From the NCBI GenBank assembly GCA_003023745.1, contig PXYV01000008.1, forward strand, positions 1 through 64,000: DNA of 64,000 bases. The letters run 5' to 3'. A model generated the notes under the pieces. That model searched no databases. It saw nothing but the letters and a program-made list of their open reading frames with translations, and was not told the origin of the DNA. The position numbers and the translations under genes are program-made. This stretch comes from Sulfobacillus acidophilus (GTDB taxonomy: Bacteria; Bacillota; Sulfobacillia; Sulfobacillales; Sulfobacillaceae). Position 1 is the first letter of the stretch; each line of letters opens with the position of its first letter. This document shows, one piece after another, positions 1 to 8,150 of the stretch.

Positions 1-1
1 C

Positions 2-991
2 CAACAACCCGGCGTGACCGTCGTCTTGGTCAATCCGTTGCACACGCACAAGCTCAAAGAAGTCGACGACCACACGCCCTCGAAACACGACGCCAAGGAT
101 GCCGGAATTATTGCCCGGGCGGTCGCCGAAGGGCGGTACCTGCCCTGGACGCCGCGGGAGGGGGTCTGGAGCGAACTGACCACCTTGTCGGTGACGCGGT
201 GCCAGCAGAAGGCGGACGTTGTGCGCTGGCAGAATCGCATTCAGGGATGGCTGGATGTCTATGCCCCGGAATTTCGGCAGGTCTTCAAGGCCTGGAATGG
301 CCTAGCGGCCTTGTGGGTGCTGGACACCGTGCCCTTGCCGGCGGACGTCTTGGCGTATCCCTGCGAGGACTTGGTTGCGGGCTTGCTGGAGGCGTCCCAT
401 CATCGGGTCGGGCGTAAACGGGTGACGGCCTTGGTGACGGCGTATCGCGACTCCATTGGGGTGCCTGGGCACCCGAGTGCGCGCGCCCAGTTAGCCGCGT
501 ACTTGGGGCATTGGCGCGCGGCGTGCGCCGCGCTCGCAGCCACCGAAGCCGCGCAGCAGGAATGGGTGGCCTCAGCGCCCGGAGCGGACGCTTTGCGGGC
601 GATTCCGGGCTTTGGTCCGGTGGTCATTGCGACCCTGTTGGGCGAATTGGGGAATTTAGCGGATTATGCCCATCCTCAGCAGGCGGTACGGATGGCGGGT
701 CTGAACGTGGTGTCCGACAACTCCGGCACGTATCGGGGGAAGACCCATCTGGCCAAGCGGGGGCGGCCGCAAGTCCGTCAGATGTTATATCAGGCCGCGT
801 TGGTGGCCATTGCCCACGAGGGGCCTGCACGGGCGCGCTATCGGGAACTGCGGGAGCGTCTAGCGCCGAAAGCGGCGTTAATCGCGCTGGCCTGTAAACT
901 CTTGCGCATCGCGTGGGCCTGTTTACGGCACCAGGTCCATTACGATGCCGGGCGAGCCTTTTCGCGGTCCACGGCCGCTGCCGCAGCATAA
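2..991 (+). mobile_element. IS110-family transposase, 5' end cut by window
   Basis: DEDD-type transposase of the IS110 family. The reading frame is open to the window edge (Q-Q-P-G-V-T-V-V before the GTG at 14), so the listed GTG is internal and the gene starts outside the window. Visible are part of the RuvC-like DEDD domain (SKHDAKDAGIIA carries two acidic residues) and the C-terminal Transposase_20 region (LRAIPGFGPVVIATLLGELG), followed by NSGTYRG, which holds the probable catalytic serine, and KRGRPQVRQMLY. In this family the transposase works with a structured RNA encoded in a non-coding end of the element. About 240 bp of non-coding DNA follows before the next gene. The visible part has no frameshift, so the element may be intact. 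Family assignment is confident; activity is unknown. Confidence 0.9.
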
Positions 992-1255
992 GGCACGGAA
1001 ATATCCCAGGACGTCTGGGACGAGGGAGAGGATTCTCTCCATTCGGGCATGTGTGCGCTCTCTCGTATGGAGCGACATGAGACCCTGCGCGAAAGATTCT
1101 GCTCCCCTCGTCTGCACCAGGGAACGATAGCATCCTGCACAGAGGACGATTCGGGCTCAGACCCTGCAACCACTTGGTAGGCTTCGTGAGGTCGTTCATC
1201 ACGTGTCGACGGTCGCAGAGGTCCCGGGATTGACAAAAAAACTATGAGAACAAGA
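992..1255 (+). ncRNA. IS110 non-coding right end, possible bridge/seek RNA region
   Basis: Non-coding stretch directly after the transposase stop. It holds two tandem perfect stems: TCCCAG-GACGT-CTGGGA at 1004-1020 and GGAGAG-GATT-CTCTCC at 1025-1040. It ends near a CCGGGATTGACAAAAAAAC segment that resembles IS110/IS1111 termini. In this family a guide RNA is encoded in one non-coding end of the element. The exact element boundary and the RNA limits cannot be fixed from one copy. Confidence 0.35.
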
Positions 1256-1294
1256 GGATTTACACAAAAAACTAAGGTAGGAGCATGGGAAATC

Positions 1295-2275
1295 ATGGAG
1301 TATCGCCGTCTAGGACACAGTGGCCTTGAAGTGTCACGCATTTGTCTAGGTTGCATGAGTTTTGGCATTGCTGAACAGGGACACCACCCTTGGGTTCTAG
1401 GCGAGCAGAAGGCCCGCCAGTTCATCCGCCACGCTCTGGATTTGGGCATCAACTTTTTTGATACGGCCAACGTCTATTCGGGCGGCAGCAGCGAAGAAAT
1501 CCTCGGCCGTGCCTTAAAAGATTTTGTGCCGCGCGAGGACGTGGTCATTGCGACCAAGGTAAATGGGCGCATGCGACCGGGCCCTAACGGCGCCGGCCTA
1601 TCCCGCAAAGCCATAATGCATGAGATTGATCAAAGTTTACAGCGGCTAGGCACTGATTATGTCGACTTATATCAAATTCATCGGTGGGATTATTTAACGC
1701 CCGTTGAGGAGACGTTAGAGGCCCTGAATGATGTGGTTAAAGCAGGAAAAGTCCGCTACATTGGAGCCTCGTCAATGCATGCCTGGCAATTCATGAAAGC
1801 CCTGTCGTTGCAGAAACAGTATGGATGGGCTCGCTTTATTTCAATGCAGAACTATGTGAACTTGTTATATCGGGAAGAGGAGCGGGAAATGTTGCCGTTA
1901 TGCCAGGCAGAAGATGTAGGGGTCATACCGTGGAGTCCATTAGCTCGAGGACGACTGGCACGACGATGGGACCAATCAACTGCCCGGTCCGAGACCGACC
2001 AGTTTGCCCAAACGCTCTACCAGACCACCGCGGATCAAGACCGGAAAGTTGTAGACCAAGTGGAATCACTCGCGCGGGCGCGGGGAGTGCCGATGGCACA
2101 AGTTGCGCTGGCGTGGGTTCTGCAGAAATCACCGATAACGGCGGCGATTGTCGGCACCACGAAGTTGCATCATTTGGACGACGCCGTCGCAGCTCTCGCG
2201 CTTCACCTAACCCCCGAGGAAATCCGGCGTGTAGAGTCTCCTTACGTGCCCCACGAGGTTCGCGGTTACGAGTGA
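1295..2275 (+). CDS. Aldo/keto reductase
   Basis: NAD(P)H-dependent oxidoreductase of the aldo/keto reductase superfamily (Tas/YghZ-like), a cytosolic TIM barrel that reduces aldehydes or ketones; the substrate is not predictable. The catalytic tetrad is visible: Asp and Tyr in FDTANVYSGG, Lys in VIATKV and His in YQIHRWD. The cofactor-binding end includes AAIVGTTKLHHLDD. The ORF track opens at 1244, but the first 17 residues do not match the family. The ATG at 1295 is preceded by AAGGTAGGAG and begins the conserved MEYRRLGHSGLEVS, so I chose it. The gene lies just after the IS110 end, so that element may affect its transcription. About 326 residues, usual for the family. Confidence 0.88.
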   Translation: MEYRRLGHSGLEVSRICLGCMSFGIAEQGHHPWVLGEQKARQFIRHALDLGINFFDTANVYSGGSSEEILGRALKDFVPREDVVIATKVNGRMRPGPNGAGLSRKAIMHEIDQSLQRLGTDYVDLYQIHRWDYLTPVEETLEALNDVVKAGKVRYIGASSMHAWQFMKALSLQKQYGWARFISMQNYVNLLYREEEREMLPLCQAEDVGVIPWSPLARGRLARRWDQSTARSETDQFAQTLYQTTADQDRKVVDQVESLARARGVPMAQVALAWVLQKSPITAAIVGTTKLHHLDDAVAALALHLTPEEIRRVESPYVPHEVRGYE

Positions 2276-2310
2276 TGGTACCCAGTAAGGCCATCCGTTG
2301 CCTTGTGATC

Positions 2311-2385
2311 CAGCCCAGTCTATTTTCGTCCGGTCAATGTATCGACACGGCGCACCGGCGTACATTCCAAATTTAGACTGGGCTG
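2311..2385. repeat. Nested inverted repeat after the aldo/keto reductase
   Basis: CAGCCCAGTCTA (2311-2322) and its exact reverse complement TAGACTGGGCTG (2374-2385) flank a second nested pair, AATGTA (2336-2341) and TACATT (2361-2366). It could be a large terminator-type hairpin, a structured RNA or a small MITE-like element. No T-run follows, so a simple intrinsic terminator is not the obvious reading. Confidence 0.5.
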
Positions 2386-2782
2386 CAGTCCTGAAGAGCT
2401 CCAGGTTGAGGGAGTGAGCATGACATTTTGTGCGCCGGCCGGAGAGGGCTTGCAATAACTATGAGTACTTGCGCCACTTTCGTGTATCGGCCATTTAAGC
2501 CTACATATGCCATTTGCGCGGCGTGCCCACCAGGGCGAGTGGCACCACCCGCACAGGCTCAAGTTCCCCAACCAGCACCCAAAATTCGGTCGCCATTGTG
2601 GTAGACGAACGATTAGCATGCATCTGGCAGGAATAAGGGACAGATGTGTCATGAACTCAGCACACGACTCGCCAAATCGAAACAGTAGTCCGCTGCGAGA
2701 CTTCGACGCCACGAAATGCGCACGACCGAGCTTGCCTGTCGCGATGCATCCCAATCCAGCATGCTGTCGCGGTTCAACGTTC
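2386..2782. other. Non-coding stretch, no recognised gene
   Basis: Between the inverted repeat and the pseudogene I see no protein with recognisable domains. The listed ORFs at 2320-2841 and 2507-2875 show no motif or family resemblance and no convincing ribosome binding site. The stretch looks like decayed DNA continuous with the pseudogene next to it. Confidence 0.4.
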
Positions 2783-3180
2783 TCAATCACCGCTCCGCCT
2801 CGTAACGCCGAGCCAATAATCAGCGGCCATTTGAACCGCATCCCAAGGACTCCCCAACGGCGGCGTATAGCTTAGTCAGCGTCCAAACATCGAGCCACCG
2901 TCCTTTGGTGATACAGCACCGTCGCGAAGAAATCAATCCGTTTTGCTACGGCAGCCTGCCCATGCCCGACCATTTGAGCCCCCAGGAGACGCCCGGTAAT
3001 GCGCACAATGAGTTCGTTCCCGGATAGTTGGCTTTGTGATCCCAAGTCTTCAGTTCAACCGTCGGTGGCTGATAGTCGGCCTGCATGGCCTCGTCGTCGC
3101 GAAGACCGGTGCAGGCAATAGCCCAGTTAAAGACGTTGACCACATGGGTCCCGAACGATCCTTGGAAGGCACTCGGTCTG
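2783..3180 (-). pseudogene. Decayed FAD/NAD(P)-dependent disulfide oxidoreductase (C-terminal part)
   Basis: Only the C-terminal dimerisation half of a pyridine nucleotide-disulfide oxidoreductase of the CoA-disulfide reductase/NADH oxidase type remains, spread over at least three frames. In order on the minus strand: FQGSFGTHVVNVFNWAIACT with GLRDDEA and TWDHKANYPG in one frame; then, after a frameshift, ELIVRITGRLLGAQMVGHG and AVAKRIDFFATVLYHQ; then, after another shift, SYTPPLGSPWDAVQMAADYW, ending at a TGA at 2783-2785. This order matches the family. A short in-frame loss between RITG and RLLGAQ is also apparent. The FAD and NAD domains are absent, so the gene is dead. It lies in a run of non-functional DNA between the aldo/keto reductase and lysR. 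Confidence 0.8.
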
Positions 3181-3449
3181 GAGGACCTTTGAATTTATAC
3201 CATGCGTTCACGGTGGAACATGCGCACGGACTTCCCCGCCTTTATCAGGCTAACCCATTGTCCGCACTAAACAAGAGGCGCCCATGGTCCATATTTAGGG
3301 TACCCACAGCCACGAATAACGGCTGGAAAAAGGCGGAACTAGGAGCAGCCGTCTATGGTTCAGAAAAGGCGACCGTTGCTGCCATCACTTGGCGCTTGCC
3401 CGACCTATTCTGTCTGGGAGCACGCTGGCTCGTATTCAGTGTATTGGAG

Positions 3450-4358
3450 TCATGATCCCGCTGCGAGGTCCTTATTGCGTAACTGACTGAGCAAGGTTTG
3501 AGCTGCCTGCGACAACGGGACATCGCGCAAAACAACGAGTCCAGCAGCGCGCAGCGGCATCCCAGGTGTCACTAAAACCTCGTACAGAGTACCGTGCTCC
3601 AATTCGGGTTGAACAAAATCCCGAATAACGCAGGCCACGCCGAATCCACTGCGCGCAAATTCAACTAACAAATCAATGCTGCCTAATTCAATCTCGGGTA
3701 CGACGTCAACCCCTTGGACGCGAAAGAACTCCTCAACTCGACGACGTATGACGCTTCCCTGTTCTAGCAATAGCAACGGATGACGGCTAAGCTCCACCGG
3801 AGCACACGGCCTGTCGCAAAGGCGGCGATAGGCCTGCCCAACGACAAATCCATCGCGGAGGTGAGGGCCTTCATAAACGACAAGGCCGTCGATACTGGGT
3901 AACGGAAGATTGACAACGCCAAAGTCGATGTGACCCGCGCGCAACAGAGACACCGTCTCCTGCGATGTACGATTCGTCACGTGCAAACGGATATGCGGAT
4001 AGGTGCGGTGAAAGACGTCCAACGTCGGCAACAAATAATGGCGACACAAGGTGTCGCTAGCGCCGATGCGAACTTCTCCATAGGCGAGTTGGTGCATTTT
4101 TGCCACGTGCTGCTCGCCTGCTTCAATATGTCGGAAGGCTTCTTTGAGGTGTGCCGCCAAAACTTGTCCTTCGGGCGTTACCCTGACTCCGCGCGCCGTT
4201 CGAATCAGAAGAGTGGTTCCAAGGTCCCGCTCAAGCTTCTTAATCGCTTGACTCACGGCGGGCTGAGACAAAAACAGCCACTCGCTTGCGCGCGTGAAGC
4301 TTCCCGCGCGCACAACGGCGTCAAAGATGCGATACCGGTCTAAAGTTGATTCATTCAC
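3450..4358 (-). CDS. LysR-family transcriptional regulator
   Basis: DNA-binding regulator of the LysR type. The N-terminal winged helix-turn-helix is clear (FDAVVRAGSFTRASEWLFLS, then QPAVSQAIKKLERDLGTTLL), followed by a periplasmic-binding-protein-like effector domain from about residue 90 (GEVRIGASDTLCRHYLLPTL) to the end. 302 residues, normal for the family. The start is supported by AGGAGG about 12 nt upstream of the ATG. It is transcribed away from purA across a 96-bp gap, the usual layout for a LysR regulator and its target, but control of a purine gene would be unusual. The target and effector are unknown. Confidence 0.9.
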   Translation of the reverse strand: MNESTLDRYRIFDAVVRAGSFTRASEWLFLSQPAVSQAIKKLERDLGTTLLIRTARGVRVTPEGQVLAAHLKEAFRHIEAGEQHVAKMHQLAYGEVRIGASDTLCRHYLLPTLDVFHRTYPHIRLHVTNRTSQETVSLLRAGHIDFGVVNLPLPSIDGLVVYEGPHLRDGFVVGQAYRRLCDRPCAPVELSRHPLLLLEQGSVIRRRVEEFFRVQGVDVVPEIELGSIDLLVEFARSGFGVACVIRDFVQPELEHGTLYEVLVTPGMPLRAAGLVVLRDVPLSQAAQTLLSQLRNKDLAAGS

Positions 4359-4388
4359 AGTGATTATACCTCCTATTAATAGAATTCA

Positions 4389-4418
4389 TTGTACTTATAT
4401 CATAGCGTTCAGTATACT
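4389..4418 (+). promoter_or_regulatory. Sigma-70/SigA-type promoter for purA
   Basis: TTGTAC at 4389-4394 and TATACT at 4413-4418, separated by 18 bp, precede purA by about 36 bp. The promoter lies inside the upstream part of the listed ORF, which further supports the ATG at 4455 as the true start. It sits in the gap shared with the divergent lysR gene. Confidence 0.55.
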
Positions 4419-4454
4419 CGCCGTGGGTACCGTTTAAAAAGGGGGTACATTCTG

Positions 4455-5738
4455 ATGGGCGTGACGGCCGTCGTTGGAGCCAACTGGGGCGATGAAGGCA
4501 AAGGCAAGATAACTGATTACTTGGCCAGTAGCGCTGATTATGTGGTGCGTTTTCAAGGTGGCAGCAATGCTGGCCACACCATTTTGAATGAATGGGGCAA
4601 ATTCGCCCTTCACCTTCTGCCGTCCGGAATATTCTACCAGCATGTCCAAAACGTGATTGGACCCGGTGTAGCCGTTAACCTCCAAGGCCTCGTTCAGGAA
4701 TTGGACAACCTGGCACGCAAGCGAGTTCCTGCACCCCGGCTTCTCATCGCCGATCGCGCACAAATCGTATTACCTGTCCATGTACTCTTGGATGCAGCCG
4801 AAGAAGAGCGGTTAGGTTTTGAGCAATTTGGCTCGACCCGCTCCGGCATCGCCCCCTTTTATGCTGATAAGGCATTGAAACTCGGCATACAGGTGGCAGA
4901 CCTTGCCAACAAGCCACATTTGCTGACGCGTATCCAGCAAAATCTTGTGTTGAAGAATGTGTTATTGCAGCACGTTTACAATCTTCCTCCCATAGATGCC
5001 GAGGAGCTGACTAACGACTTGTGGAATCACGCTCGCATCATTGCCCCCTACGTGTCTGATGTCTCACTGGTCCTACAACAGGCTTTGCAGCGCAAATCCC
5101 GCATTGTGTTAGAGGGGCAACTAGGGGCACTTCGGGACCCCGACCACGGCATTTATCCGTTCACGACCTCGTCACCCACTCTAGCTGGATTCGCGAGTGT
5201 CGGAGCCGGCACTCCTGCGCACACCATCACACGCATCATCGCGGTCACCAAAGCATATTCCACGTGTGTCGGGGCGGGTCCTTTCGTCACCGAATTGCCT
5301 CCAGAACAAGCTCAGGTCTTGCGTGAACGTGGCGGAGATGCCGGAGAATACGGCGCGACCACTGGTCGTCCTCGCCGGATAGGGTGGTTTGACTGTGTCG
5401 CCACTAAATATGGCGCCGCCATTCAAGGCGCAACCGAGGTGGCTCTCACCAATCTCGATGTCCTCAGTTACTTGAATGAAATACCCATCGCGACGGCATA
5501 CCAAATTGACGGTCAGAACATCACTCACTTTCCCAACACAAGAGCGCTGACCCGTGCCGTGCCCGTTCTTGAAGTCATGCCGGGATGGCGCAGCGACATC
5601 ACGCAGGCCCGCCGATATAGCGAATTGCCGCAAAAAGCCCGCCAATATGTAGAACGACTCGAGACCCTCATCGATATGCCGATTCGGCTCATATCGGTAG
5701 GGCCGCACCGTGAGCAAATATTATATAAAGGATCTTGA
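4455..5738 (+). CDS. purA: Adenylosuccinate synthetase
   Basis: Catalyses GTP-dependent condensation of IMP and aspartate to adenylosuccinate, the first committed step to AMP, in the cytosol. The P-loop-like GDEGKGK sits at residues 12-18, with catalytic Asp13 and His41 (SNAGHTI). The C-terminal half carries TTGRPRRIGWFD and the end has ISVGPHREQ, a form of the family's SVGP.R.Q motif. 427 residues, normal length. The ORF track starts 22 residues earlier, but those residues are foreign to the family and overlap the promoter. The ATG at 4455 follows an AAAAAGGGGG run and begins MGVTAVVGANWG. The gene is isolated from other purine genes here. Confidence 0.97.
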   Translation: MGVTAVVGANWGDEGKGKITDYLASSADYVVRFQGGSNAGHTILNEWGKFALHLLPSGIFYQHVQNVIGPGVAVNLQGLVQELDNLARKRVPAPRLLIADRAQIVLPVHVLLDAAEEERLGFEQFGSTRSGIAPFYADKALKLGIQVADLANKPHLLTRIQQNLVLKNVLLQHVYNLPPIDAEELTNDLWNHARIIAPYVSDVSLVLQQALQRKSRIVLEGQLGALRDPDHGIYPFTTSSPTLAGFASVGAGTPAHTITRIIAVTKAYSTCVGAGPFVTELPPEQAQVLRERGGDAGEYGATTGRPRRIGWFDCVATKYGAAIQGATEVALTNLDVLSYLNEIPIATAYQIDGQNITHFPNTRALTRAVPVLEVMPGWRSDITQARRYSELPQKARQYVERLETLIDMPIRLISVGPHREQILYKGS

Positions 5739-6250
5739 TGAGTCCTCCCACGCGGCAATGACATCGTTACGCATTGCACCCCGCGCCACCGAACCATGAA
5801 GATGGGGTTCGTTCTCGCATTAACGCAAGCGCGTCCATTTGGCGGGCCTTTCATCGCCTGGGCATCCGCACGGCCCCAGCGCAGTTGCGATAGGACATAG
5901 AGGCATCTGATTCGGCATGCTGTTCGTGGTGTCGTCATATCGGTCGGACACATGGCCGGGCATCCTATGGTGCGGCCGTTAGTCCAAATACCTGTGCAAC
6001 AACGAATCTAACCTGTGCGGCTAATCAGCCGCTCTCCTTCCTGGCCCTGGGTAAACCAACACCTCGGCTCTACGAAACCGCTCAACAGTCATTCCGTTAT
6101 GAAACCACCGTTCTGATGGACTTATCTAAGTCTCATCATAGCTGATGAAATCTGGCCATCTTCGTGCTTCATCATGCCATCGCTTCTTAGGGCTCGCGCC
6201 GACCGTCCACGGGAGGGCACTCCACCAGCGGTCACCGAGCATATCTGCCG
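5739..6250. other. Intergenic region with one small hairpin
   Basis: About 510 bp with no supportable gene. A perfect short hairpin, GCGGCT-AATC-AGCCGC, lies at 6017-6032 and is followed by TCTCCTTCC; it could terminate purA transcription weakly. The last 100-150 bp lies directly 3' of the tnpB remnant and contains CATCA-GCTA-TGATG near 6138-6151. In intact TnpB elements this is where the guide (omega) RNA lies, so part of the stretch may be the old element's right end. Confidence 0.4.
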
Positions 6251-6645
6251 TTAGGCAGACACGGATGGACAGCCGACCATCGAACTCTCGGCCACCGTGC
6301 GTAAATTGATCGCCACGTTGACATCGCGATCATGCTGCGTACCACAGTTAGGGCACGTCCGCTCTCGCACGGAGAGCGGCGTCTTGGGCATTTTGTATCG
6401 ACAGGAAGAACACGTTTTGCTGCTCGGATACCGTCTTTCTGATCATGGCTCGATACCCGCGCATACACGACGGTCCTGCGATCCGAGTCGGGGCAATGAA
6501 CCTGCTCTCGTCGCAATCGCGCCGGATCATCGCGACGATAGCCCCCGGTGGTCCGTTCATCCGGCAACCGTTTGCCTTCGCGTTCCCATCGCCGCAATGT
6601 GGGCAGGGTAACCCCCAACAAATCGATCGCTTCACGAATCCCCAC
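6251..6645 (-). pseudogene. IS607-type element relic: tnpA head fused to tnpB tail by deletion
   Basis: The minus strand begins with the N-terminus of an IS607-type serine recombinase TnpA: a MerR-like helix-turn-helix (IREAIDLLGVTLPTLRRWER, TTGGYRR), then the start of the resolvase domain (RRTVVYARVSSHDQK). About 70 residues in, it breaks. In the next frame the sequence continues as the C-terminal zinc ribbon of TnpB: YPSSKTCSSC, RERTCPNCGTQHDRDVNVAI, NLRTV, with a TAA at 6251-6253. The natural order tnpA then tnpB is kept, but the catalytic core of TnpA and most of TnpB are deleted. Neither protein can work. The junction lies near 6430, close to a GATCAGAAAGACGG sequence. Confidence 0.88.
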
Positions 6646-6666
6646 AAGGTTTATGCCAATACCTCA

Positions 6667-6695
6667 CTTATATAATTATGGATACTTATAGACAA
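6667..6695 (-). promoter_or_regulatory. Possible relic promoter of the IS607-type tnpA
   Basis: On the minus strand TTGTCT (6695-6690) and TATAAG (6672-6667) are 17 bp apart and would start transcription about 15 nt before the tnpA GTG at 6645. The surrounding DNA is AT-rich compared with its neighbours. Assigned on consensus and spacing only. Confidence 0.35.
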
Positions 6696-6857
6696 TCTTT
6701 TGACAAACTGTTAATCCCCGAGGAATTGTGCAGTCATGGAGCAGTGCGGCTTATTCTTCAAGCATGGGCCGGAAATGTTTTAGGGAACACCTGTTTTTTA
6801 CCGATCAAAAGCTGTAAATTGATGGTAGATGGCAAGCCCTAGGAGAATGGACGCGAC

Positions 6858-8150
6858 ATGTTCACATTGAACCCTAGCAATGCCGAATTTGTGGTCGTTG
6901 CTTTTGAAGGACCCGATCCCTACGCCCAAGCCGGAGGGTTAGGCGTCCGCATGGCCGGTCTCACCCGCGCCTTAGCCCATCGCGGTTTTCGTGTGCATTT
7001 CTTTTTTATTGGCGATCCAAACCTACCGGGCGTCGAGTCCGACGGACCGTTAACTTTGTATCGGTGGGGTCAATGGATTAGCCGCTACCATCAAGAAGGC
7101 GTATACGCCGCAGAGATTGAAAAAAAGGTGGACTTAGATAGCTCGTTGCCTTACTTTATTCGTGACCAAATTGCTCGGCCGGCAATTGCCGCGGGCAAAC
7201 AGTTGGTCATTCTCACTGAGGAATGGCAAACCAGCGAAGCCGCTATCATCCTCTCGGACATCCTCCATGAAGCCGGGTTGCGCGATCGAACCGTGATCTT
7301 TTGGAATGCCAATCACAAAATGGGGTGGCATCGCATTAATTTCGCACGGCTTGGCTACATCGCCTCCATTACCACCGTCAGTCAGTTCATGCGACACCTT
7401 TTGCAACAGTATGGTGTCAATCCCATCGTCATTCCCAATGGCATTGACGGCGCTTGGTTTGATGACATCCGCCGGACAGACACCGTCAAACTGCGGCAAT
7501 TGTATTCTCGTCCGCTGTTAGTTAAGGTGGGACGCTTCGATCCGGATAAGCGTTGGATCATGGCCATAGAAGCGCTGGCTCAACTGAAACGTCAAGGATT
7601 GGGGGCCCGCCTCATCATGCGGGGGGGAATGGAACCTCACGGCGGTGAAGTTTTTCACCGCGCACGCCAGTTGGGGCTTGAAGTAGCAGAACTCTATATG
7701 TCGGGATTTCCGACCAAAGACGAAGTGTTGGCGCGTTTAGAGCACGAACACTTTGTTGCGGACATTATTCACTTGCGCCTCTTTGTTCCACGCGACTTGT
7801 TGGCGTTACTCTATCGGGCGGCGGATGCAGTCCTGGTTAATAGCGGATTTGAGCCGTTCGGATTGGTCGGTCTAGAGGTGATGGCATCGGGAGGGGTGGC
7901 GATTACGGGAGGAACCGGCGAGGATTACGCACGGGCTTTTGTCAATTGCCTAGTCGTCGACGACGATAACCCTCGTCACTTAGCTGATCTCGTTCGCTAT
8001 GCCATGAATAATCCCGAAGTGCGCAGCCGCCTCACCCGCGCGGGTCGCGCCACCGCCCGAACATATCACTGGGATCGCGTCCTCGATGAACTCTTGGCCC
8101 AAATCACGCTGGCCTTCCAACGCCAGCATCCTGAGGGAGAGAATTATTAA
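6858..8150 (+). CDS. GT4-type glycosyltransferase
   Basis: Retaining GT-B-fold glycosyltransferase, probably using an activated sugar to extend an alpha-glucan or similar polysaccharide in the cytosol. The N-terminal Rossmann domain carries a glycogen-synthase-like QAGGLGVRMAGLTRAL. The C-terminal domain carries KVGRFDPDKRW and the E-x7-E motif in GFEPFGLVGLEVMASGG. 430 residues. AGGAGA lies about 11 nt before the ATG. The next gene, a GH57 enzyme, starts within the stop codon (1-nt overlap), so the two are surely co-transcribed and probably act on the same glucan. It could be a glycogen- or maltodextrin-forming enzyme or a trehalose-type transferase; the sequence alone does not decide. Confidence 0.85.
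   Translation: MFTLNPSNAEFVVVAFEGPDPYAQAGGLGVRMAGLTRALAHRGFRVHFFFIGDPNLPGVESDGPLTLYRWGQWISRYHQEGVYAAEIEKKVDLDSSLPYFIRDQIARPAIAAGKQLVILTEEWQTSEAAIILSDILHEAGLRDRTVIFWNANHKMGWHRINFARLGYIASITTVSQFMRHLLQQYGVNPIVIPNGIDGAWFDDIRRTDTVKLRQLYSRPLLVKVGRFDPDKRWIMAIEALAQLKRQGLGARLIMRGGMEPHGGEVFHRARQLGLEVAELYMSGFPTKDEVLARLEHEHFVADIIHLRLFVPRDLLALLYRAADAVLVNSGFEPFGLVGLEVMASGGVAITGGTGEDYARAFVNCLVVDDDNPRHLADLVRYAMNNPEVRSRLTRAGRATARTYHWDRVLDELLAQITLAFQRQHPEGENY

Noticed and set aside
2320-2841. 173-residue minus-strand ORF
   Set aside because: It overlaps the pseudogene in another frame, starts inside its final segment, and has no domain or ribosome binding site.
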